Assembly (NCBI GenBank): GCA_030142905.1
Contig: JASJOG010000074.1
Coordinates: 702,001-766,000, forward strand
Length of the DNA: 64,000 nt
Source of the DNA: Heliopora coerulea
Lineage: Eukaryota; Cnidaria; Anthozoa; Scleralcyonacea; Helioporidae
Direction: 5' to 3'
Below the pieces are notes generated by a model that made no database searches, was not told the origin of the DNA, and saw only the letters and a program-made list of their open reading frames with translations. Made by a program: the position numbers and the translations under genes. Shown piece after piece: positions 26,916 through 39,500 of the stretch (positions are counted from its first letter, which is position 1; every line of letters starts with the position of its first letter).

Positions 26916-29900
26916 ATGTCAAGTCCATTGCTGAGGGACAACTTACATTTCCTGAAGCTCAGTTATAACCATCTGTACAATGTGCTGGAGTGTCTTTCCA
27001 TTTTACACAATTTGGAGGTACAGCTTTTAAACCATGACCTGAATACAGCAATCACAAGTTATTTCCTGAAGTCTAGGAAATTCATGATGCTTGATTTACC
27101 CCAAAACAATCTCTGGGATTTGTTCAAGGATTTTGGCCAACTTCTGAAATTGGAATGCTTAAATTCCTGTGGAATTCATTCACAAATATTTAGAGAAAGT
27201 TTTGTCCCTTGGCCTAAAGTCAAGCATTTGTATCTGCTATGTGGTCTGTTAAGAAATGAGTCCAAGGATTCTTGTCTACAGGGATTTTCAGCAACAATAC
27301 AGCACCTTGGTGTTCTGGTGAAAGTTGATAATTCACCTGAGGAAAAGAAGCAAGAACTTTATAGGACTGTCAGTTGTAGTTGCTTTTTTACTTCATTGCA
27401 CAGCATAATTAAGACCAGATTAGGGACTGGTAAATATAACAGCTGTGTGAACTGTAGTTTTGTCAGTGAAGGGGTTGATGCAGAAGCTAACACTGGTGAT
27501 GTTATAACAGTTTCTGACATTGAAAAACTCTCAACAGATGACCCTGATGTAAATGATTTTTTGTCAGTCAAGTGCTTTCGCAGACATGAAATGTCATCTG
27601 GTGACTCCCATATTTCTGTTGGTAATGTTTGTGCTGTTATCCCAAGAAAAAACCAGTCTGGTCATATCCATTCTGATTTTGAGATCAAAATCATTGAGGA
27701 TTTTGACTGCCATCCTTCCACCATTACTTATCAATGCCAAGCCACTCCGGTTGTTCTCATGAAACCTCATGGAGCAACTTTCTTCAGCTCCAATCCTGCA
27801 CAGATCTACCTTCCACTCAATGTCAATTTAAAAGATGGTGATCAGATGATCTGCTTGTGCAGTGATACAGGAATGGGAGAGAGGTTGGAGTGGAAACCAT
27901 TGAGTCCTGAGGATTATGCAGTATGTGGTAGTTACGTTGAAATAAGAGCTTGCCATTTTAGTTTCTACACAGCGGTGGTCAGTAAAGGCTATCCAGAGGC
28001 CAGAAAGATGATCTATGCAGGTGTGGGAGGTACCCTAGAAGTTCCTCAAGTCCCTGGGGTTGAAGTAATATTTCCTGGTTCAGCTGTGCAGTACGACATT
28101 GAAGCGACCATTAAAGTGATGTTCGCTGATGGTCCATATGATGTGGACCATGACGACCCCACTTCTTACGCCTTGGCGGCCCCAGTGATTAAAGTTGGAC
28201 CTACTGGCCATCAGTTTAATACCGACAGTAAAGAACCTGTTCTGGTACGCCTTCCTTTACCACATGGAAAGGAAATTTTGGAAAATTGTGGCCGACCATA
28301 CCTGACTTTCTGGGAAAGCACAACTGCCGAGGGGCAGCCACTTGAGTGGAAATTATTCCAAGCTGAATACAGAATTGATGTTACCGAGGATTGCCACTCA
28401 GTGTGTTTTCCTGTTCGTCATTTCACCTTCTTTCGTCTTTTGTGGAGCGTTCTCGATTCTGTCATTTATGAAGCAAAGATAGGCGCGTCTTTCTTTTATC
28501 CTCACTTTGAATTCTATATCATGTTTCAGGCATTTATGTCTGAAAATGAGGATGACAGAACGTTTGGTCTTTGTTTCCTCTGCTACAGAATGGGAAACCC
28601 TCTTGACAACGTCGGAAATTATCCAATCTTTGTTGGAAGTAGTGGTCCGCGGATGGTTAGAAGTGGTTTACTTCAAATCAGGTAAAATACTGAGATACTA
28701 ACGTTAAAAATCCACACATATATATCGCTATATAATGTAATAAAAATTTGATACTCAGGTATGAGGTTAAAATCTTTTATAAAATCAAACGTTTTCGACT
28801 TTAAAAACGTTTGATTTTATAAAAGATTTTAACCTCATACCTGTGTATAAAATTTTTATTACGTTAATGTTAAAAATACTATGGACTTTCTTGAACTTCA
28901 GAATTTTAGGTAGCTACCTATTTCATTTTTACCGAACATATGCTAATCGAAATCTGCCATATTTATCTGGTCTAGAATTGTTTCTAAGATTTTTGAAGCC
29001 AATACAGATTTCGGAGAAGTAGAACATCTTACGCAACAAGAGCTTTTCATTGGTCGCCCGTTCGACAAGCAGTTTGCCTGTAGATATATCGTTCCCAACG
29101 TTCCTTCTCACGGTACCATTGGTAAAGTTCATATTGAAACAAAGAACGACGATGAAACCGTTCAGTCCCTATTTGACTTCCTGCTCACCAAGGTAAGTTC
29201 GGAATTATTGTATTGCAGTTTTGGAAGTTTCCCAACCATCTGCAATTATTAAAATGTGACTGAGAGTCGACAGAACTTATTGGATTGATGTATCGACGAA
29301 CACGATCACAATCTCTTTGCTGTTTGTTGTGCACGCACTTCCCACTCATTTTCATCCATCGTTTGCAATTCACCAGTGGCTTGAGAAAGATCTGTGTCTA
29401 CACTGAATATGACCATCCCTCTTGGTGATTTGTTCCTATTCAGTTGACACTGACTTAAATCTCCTTCCACAAATATCTTTCTCACTACAAACCATTTCCA
29501 GGTGATGTGATTTCCGAGTCTGCGTCTAATTGAGAACTTAATAATTTTCCTTAAGCAGTTGATTTTGAAAACTGGCATGTGGTATTATTGCTTCTTCATA
29601 CAATGTTCTAAAACCCATGGACAATTCTTGCGGAAAGTTCTAAATTAGTGACTATGTAATCCTAATACTAAACGGTCAACCGGTCACTAACTTTGCAAAC
29701 GTATTTTTTTTCATGTACAGGATGCATGTGCGCACGTCTTAGATCCTAACGAAATCAAAAGCCTCACACTAATGTATTTTGTTGTTTCTGTCGTTTCGCA
29801 GAACTTTCTTAATCACTCATGACTTTCTGTCTCCCAACAGCCACGCCGTGGCCAGGAGATGCCTCAGGCTTCCAGAAATTGTTCCAATGAGTCAGAGAAA

Positions 29901-31423
29901 CACGACGAGTCATGGGAAGGACAGCTGAGCAATGAGTTAGCAAGTATGTTTTTGTTTCACTGTTTTTCTCTTTTCCACATGGTTGTCGATATCACTGTGA
30001 TACCGAGGGCAAGGGACAAACTGTTTCTTCAATACGAATGAGAAAACTGGAACTTGAAAAGACGATGCAAACCTGAGTGTTTTCTGGTTGTATTTCAAAG
30101 TTATTTACGTTTTTACGTCAACAGAAGATACAAAAGATGTTATTTGCAGAATGTCCGTATCATAATTTTGTCTTTTATCCATTTTTTTTTTATCAAGTTT
30201 TTTTGAGAAAATTGGCTTTTTGAGAAAGATTACGTGTGCATAATTACATATGTTTCCCAGGCTTTCAGTTATTTTGACCCATTGAAAGACGCACACTGAC
30301 CGCTGAAAGTTCACAGAAAACCTGAAACTTCGGAGAAAAGGGTCTCCTCGCATCTTTTACTCAAGGCGCCATCACTTTTCGAAAACCAGATCAGAAATAT
30401 CCAGGTGTTGCGAAATTTTAAAAGCAACTTTTTGTTGAGGTTCACCATCTCTTAAATGTCAATTTCCTGGAAATTTCGCGGTGCATGCTTCAGTAATTTT
30501 GCGGGCGTGATCCTCGGAATTTGCCAATTGTTTTATTTTTCTTTGTTCCGCTGTTCAGCCCTTTTAAGCATCAAATCAGATCAAGATCTTGGAGACGACG
30601 TTTGGAAGGATATCGCTCGCGCTATTGGATACACATCCTTTGAAATAGACATGAAATTTAAAGACGAAGTCGACCCTTTGAAGAAGCTGTTGGACGATTA
30701 TAAGAAGCGGGGAGGAAGTTCTAATGATTTTATCACGGCAATGTATAGAATTGGGCGCAAGGAGTACGTTAGCATATATGAGCGAAGGTTAAAGAACGCT
30801 CTGCCCGAAGGAGAAAGGATTTTAGAAGATGACATGGTCGGTCAAAATGGTTAGTTAACCCTGGTTTGTAAGTCGCACAATCACCACGTTCAATTTGAAC
30901 GAGTTTGATATAAGCAATTTTGATGGGTCAATGATAATATGGCTCCAATTTTTTTTCACGAGTTGGTTTATCTGAACAAACGAGGATTTTTCCTTAACAG
31001 TAGTCTCTAGTTCTGCCAAAACATTGGAATCTTTATGTTTTTTTTTCTCCTATCATAGGTTCCACTTCACCAAGTAGGACATCCTCATCTAGTGGCGTTA
31101 TTTTGCCGTCAATGCCCGTCAACAGCCGGAAACGAAGACATGCCGAGGGCAACGAGGGCCCTGTTCCGGTGGAAAAGCTTGTCGAAGTCGCCCAAAATGT
31201 CCAAGGGAAATGGAAGGGACTGGGGCGAGTTTTGGGACTGGATGAAGTCCAGATAATTGAGATTGAACGTGACAACGAGAAGGATGGTGTACAAGAGCAA
31301 GCTTATCAAATGCTCTTGGCCTGGAAAGAGCGATACCCTGACAACACCTACGAAAGTCTATTTAAAGCCTTGGGAAAGATCCATCTAAACGGTGTTGCTA
31401 GGCAACTGTATTTAAACCAATGA
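26916..31423 (+). CDS. PIDD1: PIDD1-like LRR-ZU5-ZU5-UPA-death domain protein
   Basis: Vertebrate PIDD1 is a p53-induced platform that autocleaves and assembles the PIDDosome (RAIDD/caspase-2) or RIPK1/NEMO complexes. Exons: 26916-28681, 28976-29192, 29841-29943, 30559-30849, 31059-31423 (stop TGA). They join in phase to 913 residues from the first ATG; the frame opens at 26877 after a stop, so an upstream exon is possible. Visible parts: about 4 degenerate LRRs (LHFLKLSYNHLYNV, FMMLDLPQNNLWDL) within the first 130 residues; ZU5-1 ending in HFS at 347-349 (CHFSFYTAVV); ZU5-2 (GGTLEVPQVPGVEVIFPGSA) ending in HFT at 502-504; UPA about 515-660; a linker; death domain 1 about 700-775 (DDVWKDIARAIGY); death domain 2 about 825-905 (WKGLGRVLGLDEVQI). 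HFS matches the PIDD intein-like autocleavage motif. Human PIDD1 has one death domain and more LRRs, so this is an orthologue or a lineage-specific relative. Confidence 0.75.
28734..28865. mobile_element. Foldback element in the PIDD-like gene, intron 1
   Basis: Arms of about 62 bp (28734-28795 and 28804-28865) are reverse complements with a few mismatches and an 8-bp spacer. The inner halves (ggtatgaggttaaaatcttt and its complement) are perfect. No protein. It could be a non-autonomous DNA element. Confidence 0.8.
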
Positions 31424-33578
31424 GAAGCAACCCAGGTCAGGGTACGTTCTTGTAGAATTTTCCATATATTTTTAATTTTTTTAAGTATTTTACTTTTTTA
31501 ATGTTTTAAAAACTGATATTAATATTAAAATTTAGAAGTTAATTCTAGTGGTAGTAACAATCGAGATACCATGCGGAAATCGAAGCCTAGTAATAAAGAT
31601 TATTGCCCAGCAAATAATTTTGAAGAAGCCCATATCTCAAATAAGCATATCAGGATACTTTGAAAAATACTTTAATGAGGAACTAACGTTTCGTCACTTT
31701 ACAAGCAACATCATCAGAGTGTCCATTTACATGAAAATTTTCGGCTTTGTAATCGTGTAGGTCAAGCCGAAAATTTTCATGTAGACACTCTGATGATGTT
31801 GCTTGTAAAGTGACGAAACGTTAGTTCCTCATTAAAGTATTTTTCAAACTATCCTGATATGTTTATTTGAGATATGGACTTCTTCAAAATTATTTGCGGG
31901 GCAATAATCTTTATTACTAGACTATGGTAGTAACAAGGATAGAATTGTGAGCCAATCCAACCAAAATCCCTTTAGTTAAATCCCTTAATAGGTCAAGCAC
32001 TAGTTTGAGTGTTTCATCAGGGGTTCCGAACACGAAAAAATGAAAATCGAGGAACTTAGCCCAGAGGTTTTTGTTGTTTTTGAGTGTTAGGAGTCCCTGA
32101 CGAAGCACGACAAACGAGTGTTTTAACTAGCTTATCAAACGAGTATTCCCATGGATTTATTGCCTGTTTGTTTCATTAATTTGAATATGAAAATGAAGAA
32201 ATGTGATCCAGATCGCTAGTGATTTTCCTACAGATTTTCATTGGGTATCAAAATACATGTATGTGATGTGGTATACATTCATGGATTGGCTACGATGAAG
32301 CGATAAACCATGATTTATAAATGAGTTTGAGAAAACTGAAAATTAGATCATCGCAAGTTATTTTTAACTCACGCATGCGTAAAAGTTTGGCAGCGATCTT
32401 GTACAGGGACGTTATTTCCACTTACTTCTCCACCTCGGCAGCTAGTCATGACGCATTTTGGATTCTTACATTAGTTCATTTGAACATTCCCGAAACGGTC
32501 TTAAATCTTTATGCTTTACTGTAAAACTTAAATTGGTATAACTAGCGATGACTTTCAAACTCTTGTATAGTATATATTATTATAGAACGTAGCTTTCGCG
32601 GGAAGTAAGACGTTTCAACCAATGACCGCCTAAGGTGAAGGTTATACTATTAAGAGCGGGTTATTTTAAGAACTGTGTAAATATTACGTGATAGTAAGAA
32701 TGTTTCTTGGGTAACTTATTTTTACTTGTGAATATATTACTGAACCCGAAAGGTTCAAAGGAACCCGAAAGAACTCTCCTTTGTCTTCTGTCTTAATCTT
32801 GGCAATGGAACAAAGTGGTTTTCTGCAAGGAGTTGAACGATTCTACGTCGATCTACGTAGAAACCCCAGATAGTGAAGTAGAGGTTTTCTCGCCCCAGTC
32901 CTACCCGCTTTCTCGTTGCAAAATGGCGCGAAAATTTGTTTTAGCAAGCTCCTAGTGGCCAAAGAGAATTTGTTGTTGTTTTTACGTCCTCAACCCTGGT
33001 CACTCGTTGCTGAAAAACGAGAAATTTTTGAAACGGAGTTCCAAGGATGTAAGGTTAGTAATCAACTGCCCTCTCTAAATATCGAAATACGGACTACAGA
33101 AGAGATTTGAGCCGTCACCATTTGTTTTGGAAACAGGGATGAAAAATTCGTAGTTAACGAAAATTTTTATACTTAAATTACTGTATTTGATATACTTTCT
33201 GCCTAATACCACGAGCATTTCTATTACAAATATTTTCGTAAGAACGGTTGAAGAAGGTTCAGTATCTCTCACATACGTGTGTAAGTTAGGTTTGCTTTCA
33301 GCATAAAGAAATGGTAACTATCGGTTGAAACAACAAAAAATGAGGAGTTAACTTGTTACACAAACAAGTATATCACAACACATGGCCTGAAAAATAGTAT
33401 CTCCAAACTCCTAGGTATGAGTTTATGAACAACACCAATAAAATAACAAATATTTATATTTTCAACTTCAATGAAAGGAACATGGTGTGGCAACTTTGAA
33501 ATTAATTTAAAATGCAATCCTTTCTGTTCTGTCTGCCTTGTACATGTATCACAACTTTTTTTTCCCATTTGATGCATT
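31424..33578. other. Convergent intergenic region between the PIDD-like gene and ELAC2
   Basis: Both genes end here, tail to tail. It contains the 334-bp foldback at 31587-31920. No open frame with recognisable similarity and no RNA gene was seen in 31921-33578. Confidence 0.6.
31587..31920. mobile_element. Large foldback (long inverted repeat) element
   Basis: Left arm 31587-31747 and right arm 31764-31920 are near-perfect reverse complements of about 160 bp around a 16-bp spacer. The ends are ctagtaataaagattattgc and the complement. Inner sequence includes gacgaaacgttag, which also appears in part near 14330 (cgaaacgttagag). No coding capacity. The RNA would form a long hairpin. Confidence 0.9.
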
Positions 33579-36500
33579 TTAAAATATACTTTGTTCCAGA
33601 ATTTCTTCTTTAAATATTTCTTGAAGCAGTTTATGAAGACGTGGAACTCTGGAAATATTTCTAAAATTCACCTGAAATAAAAATTCAGTAAAATTAAATG
33701 TGAAGTGTGGTGGAAGTTGTAGATTTCTAACATGGTAAGATTTTAAAAATTTTTTGAAGCTTGTACAAGTGAAGAGAAAGAAAGAAAGAAAGAAAGGTAG
33801 GAAGGAAGAAAGAAAGAAAGGAAGAAAGAAAGAAAAGTTGAAGGTCATGAAAAGCACTGCAGATCATTCTTTGGTTTTGGATCTGAATGATTACTCTACT
33901 TTGTTGCTTTTTACTTGGCCATAAACTTGGACTGGATATGCCTTTGTCTTGAAAAGAGCCACATTAGAGAATAGAATATGGTTGTATATTTTTTGTAATT
34001 TCTTACTGTCATGTGGTCAAAGGCAATCCCTGTGCAATCATTGAATTTTTCATTAAATACAGGAATCTTGGGATAACGTTGGCTAAAATGGTTCAACAAA
34101 ATGAACTTTGCCTTCATATCTTGACCACATTGGATTGCTTCTGTTGTAGTGCTAGAGGAAAAGGTAAGGTATGGGGTCAGTTAAATTGTTGTGTCTTTGA
34201 ATGGTGATATATTAGCAGTTTTCAGTGCCATTAAAACCAGCTGTCTTTCAGCTGAAAACAGTAGATCAGAGATAACCAATGACTAGTTCAGGAACAAACT
34301 GCAGATTTTCCAGAAGCTGTTTAAGTAGAAAACCAGAAAGACCTCAGTTTGGTTTTACATAAAGCAGTTTTTTAAATAAGCCTTTCCCTATTGCAGACTA
34401 ACTCGACCATTTTACTCTGACTAATGAACTATGTCTCCATTTGGCAGAAGGATGTTTGTTGATACCATCAACTGATGCAGGTGTACCAAGTTGTAGGGCC
34501 TCTTAATTGATCCATTATTGGCAGTTATAATACCTAAACCAGCCTTTAGTAACTACTACTCGGGCTAATTCTTCTTGATTTTACTCATCAAGTAGAGATT
34601 TCATAGTTAGCATGGGAGTTAAATATTGATTCAGGTTCATCTCTGCCTATACCATATGTTAGTGCTAGTCCAAGTGAATTTACCTGTGCCAGACAAGTAG
34701 GAAAAAACTCTAGTTGACCATCTGTACTGTGGTCAAGCAGTTTTTCTCTACTTGTCCAGTATGGCTTTGTTCACTTAGAGTAGCACTCTTCTTCACCCAA
34801 GTACACAATCCCACATAATTACCAAAAAAATTATTTATAAATCTAAAACTTAGGTAAAGGCAGCTAACCACGGTATACCAATGAAATTTGTTAAATGCCT
34901 CTGTCTGGAGGTCATCTTCAAATGTGGCTTCATGGATGAGAATAGTAGCTTCAAGTCCTTCTTTGATAAGAGCTTCACATGGTCGCGTATCACCAGAATA
35001 AACTAATTTCCATCCATTCTTATGAGTAAAAACCAGACCAAAGGCATGATGGCAGTGGTCAACAGGCACTATGGCTACCTCAAGATCAAGGTAAACAAAA
35101 ATGTTAACAAAAAGTATCATTCTCAATGCGCACACTCTCAAGCTGTTCTCTCAAAAAAACCTTCTGAGAGAACAGCTCGAGAGTGTGCGCATTAAGAACA
35201 TAATTACCAAGCTACCACAATTACATAATTAACACAAAAAGTATCATCTCAACCTTCAATCAACAAAACACACAAATTCAACACCAGGTGCTACATGATG
35301 AAATCTGCTACTGTACAGTAAGTTGAAGGAGAAAGTGTATTTACAAAGTCAAATGCAACTACCATGAGCTTCAACTAATATCAATACTTATTATATTAAA
35401 ATGTTTAAAATTAACTGCAAAAAATTCTCGTAAGTGCAGATGCCAAGTGTTCATATGTAATGATAAAATTGACAAACCTCTTTTGACTCTAAAACTGAAG
35501 ACAGAGTTTCATACCCAATGCTATGATCTTTTTGAAACTTTGATGAATCCAAAAACCTGAAAAGCAAATTAGCAGACTATGTCATTCCTACTTGCACTTT
35601 GCTATGTAATTTATTCGCATCCCAATACACTTTCTTTTCCAACCCAATGCCATCTCCAGGGGTATTTTCTTTGTTACATGCCTCTCATTTTTGACAACCT
35701 TGCATCCACTGGTTTACTTCCTGATTGATGATAAATTTAGCTGGTGCTTTCACAATTTATTATTTTTTTTGATCACCTTTTGGGGATTTAGTGAATTTAA
35801 TTCCCCAGTTTTTTTCTAAATAAAATTAATGGCTTTTCATGTTTTTCTTCCCAGTTAGGTCTAATTCTGACTGCATGACTTTTTCCTTTTCCAACATTAC
35901 TAAATAAAAGTGCCAGAGTAACATTAAATAGAACAGCATTATACAGTATTAATTTGTACCTTAAATTTATTGTGTCATAAAAAGTGCCATAACTTCTCAG
36001 CCAATGCAAGAGTGAAGGTGGCCCCACAACAAGAACAGGATCTGGTCTTTCTTCACTCTGTTTATAGAGAACAAAAAACATACCAAGTGGGTTTATTAAT
36101 GTTTTGATGAGCTGCTAACCTTATGAATTTTCTAATCATGGCACCCAGTGGCCACCATTACTGCTACTTACCAAAAAAGACTGCACACTCTTTTCACAGG
36201 CTTGAAGAATTCTTATTAAGCCCTAATACAAAAAAAATTATTAAGGAGATAATGAATGTAGCTGGTTAAAGTTTTAAGTAAACATGTACAGCTTTTAGAA
36301 AAGGAGAATTTTTTGATCACCAAGAGTATAGTATGAGTGAGTATGATTGTACAACATTCCATCAGCCAACAGCATTCTAAATTAACCAGGACAACTTGCA
36401 TCAGCACAGTTGCCATAACATGCCAAAGAAAGCAATTCTTTCACAAAGATAAGATGATAAAAATATAACACAGGTAGAGCAAATAAAACTAGCTGTTACA

Positions 36501-39500
36501 TTCCCCACTTAAAATCATTTGTACCAGCCTTTATGAGGAGTAAAGTGAGTACAGCAGCATTCTACATAATTATACCCATGTCAAACACAAACTTACCAAA
36601 TGATGATCTGCATGTATATGTGAAACAAACACACAACAGAGTTTTACTAAAATTTTGTCTAAATGTGGTCCATAATGCCGGTACAACTGACCATAGGTTC
36701 CCTCACCACAATCCAGTAAAATCAACTTCTCTTTACTAAGAATAAAAAGATTCCACTGTGGTAAAAGAAAACAAAGTACTGCTAGCTGGAAATTTGTACA
36801 TGAGGTGTATGACAAGGATCATTCCTGCCCTTGGAAATTGGGTCCTCTGAGTCAACACTTGATAATTTGACATTAACCAAGTGACAGGCAAGCATGTGCA
36901 TTAGATTGATGTTCTGGCTAACACTACATGATTTCATTCATTGAAGGGTTATAGTAAGGCAATCAAACAAACAAGTGAAAACTTTAGTAAATTGCTAGCA
37001 GGCACAGAAAATGGTTTTTAACAGGCAGTAAGTTTTGGTAGCAAATATTTAACCTCACAGTGCAGTCATTCATTCATTGACTTTGTGTACCAGATGTAAC
37101 TGTACATTAATGTACTTTAAAGGTACATGCTGCATGAATGATGCATAAGTTCTTACCTTATATTAACTAGAGTAGAGCTGACATTCCTGTATTTTGATGG
37201 CAATGATGCTCCTGTTCCCAAAAATACAATTTCAAAGTTTTCATCTTCATTTGATCGATGATCCAAAACAGCACCCAAACTTTGTACATTTGAAACAATA
37301 TCAGTGCTCTCATGTGAAAACCTCTTTGGATCAACAAAGTCTTTCAAAGAGTCCTTGATTTTAGCTAGTGAGTTTTCCTCTGATGTAGATGCTAAAGTCC
37401 TTTTTTGTACTTTCCCCACCATCAGTTCCCATTTAGCTTCAATGTCTGATCTATCATATCCTATTTTTTGAGCAGGACGTAAATGAAAGATCAAAAAGTT
37501 TTCTCCTGCTCTCCAGTTTATTTTCTCAGATCCCTCGATTTCTTTATCCTGCAAGAAAGAAAAAGACAGGAGGGAGGTTGTTTTCGTTTTATGTAAATGT
37601 TAAATTTGAGTGCAGACTATTGACATACAGCAGTATCTGATGCAAAAAGTCTTGGAAATATATGAGGATTTAGCTGGTGAAGTTCATATTGGATTCTTAG
37701 CTGTGATAACATGGCCAGTTTTGGTGGAGACATCTGGGAATTCAAAAACAAATGTTGGCAACTGCTTCCAAATCTGCAAACAAAAAATACCCACATAATT
37801 TGTTAACATGTCATTCTCATCTAAGTACATTTGCATTTGCTTGCAGAATTTAATCCAAACTACAGTCAATTTAAATAGTTCAAAATCACACCTTGCACAG
37901 AATTTAAATAACCTACCTTCTTGTCCAATTTAAATACTCTGGTGTTTCAACAATATCCGCTGGACTAAGATGAATGATAATTGATGGCTGTGGTTTGTTT
38001 CCACCTTCTTCATGCATGGCCATTTGTTTGTCATTCACTAAACTTTCAAAGTAATCTTTACTTGGACAGTCAACAATGCAGAAAACACAACCCTCTGTGG
38101 ATTTTTCCATGACATCCTCTGGTTGGACCTAATTATTACATTAAAAATATAAAGTTATTTAACAAAAATGAACACATAGATCAACATTAGCACTATTACA
38201 AAAAATACTCCCGTAGTGTGCTACAACTTATTTTCTATTTTATAATTAATTACGGCAATATTATACATTCTATGAGATGTAATTGAATACAGTACCTTTT
38301 AAGTATTTTTCTTTTCTCTGTTCTGCCAAAGAGGAAAGGCTTGGAAAACTGAATTGTTTATTCTAGCAATACATAGTAATGTGAAATCCTGTGTTGTGCA
38401 TTTTTTTTTCAGTATGAAATCAAAATTGCAAAATTAATGGTAATTCCAAGTATTGTATGCAGGTCTTTTACATTCTTACTGTGGATGTGGCAAAGTGAAG
38501 CCAGTAATTGAAAACATATTTCAATCCATTAAGGTGCAACTGCCTCACTCTGCTGAATAAAAATTGCTAGGCATTAGGCAAAATAAAATTCTAGAGGGCA
38601 CCCTTTCCCCTCAGTGGGATGACAAACTTTTAATAAACTAATAAAAGTGCACTTTCCCTACCACACAGCCATTTTCCAAGGTAATAGTCCTTCCAAATTG
38701 TAGCTGTCCAAGCAAGGGGCCTTTAGGAACACCAAGAGCTTTTGCCTTATCAATGTTCATTTTTCCAGGAATTGGAACTAACTGGCAAATGTAACTAAGA
38801 ACTTGTTTTGCATTTATATAAAATTTACATCTCTTAGAATTTGTTTTTGTTTCATGTTTTTGGTGGATGTTGAAGTTCTTGTCATCACCAAGTCCCTTGC
38901 CTAACTCCCAGACATCCATTGTATTATCATCTGGCTCTTCTTTGATCTCAGTAATTAATGAGTTATATGAGAAGTTATCAGGTTCTTTTCCTAGTTGTCA
39001 AACAGAAATGACCAAATGCTATCAGTAAACAAACTTGTTGTTAGAATATTTAACTAACACCGTAACATTATCCTATTCTGGGCTTGGGTTTTACAGATCG
39101 AGGTAGTTTCAAATAATAATCCCATCAGTTTTATAATGGGTATTTTGTCACATGAAATGCTTGTTCTTTCAGGTGAAAGATTTTTTCTCCTTATATTTTG
39201 GCAACTTGTGCTGCTACTATCCTCAGAGTGATATCTGTTTGTGAATGACATTTAAAAAATCAACTGTCACTCTAAGTATGGAAGCTACACAGGTTGCTAC
39301 AACACCAGGCAAGAAATATCCTTCCATTCCAAAGAACAACAAATGTCTCAATTACAGTTTAGCTTCAACTAAATTTAAATAACAATATTAACTAAATTTA
39401 AATTTAACAACAGATTATAGTGTGCATAGTATATATTGTATCCTGCATCCAGAATTTATACACGAAGTGGGTAACTTACATAATAAATAGAAGGTTTGAG

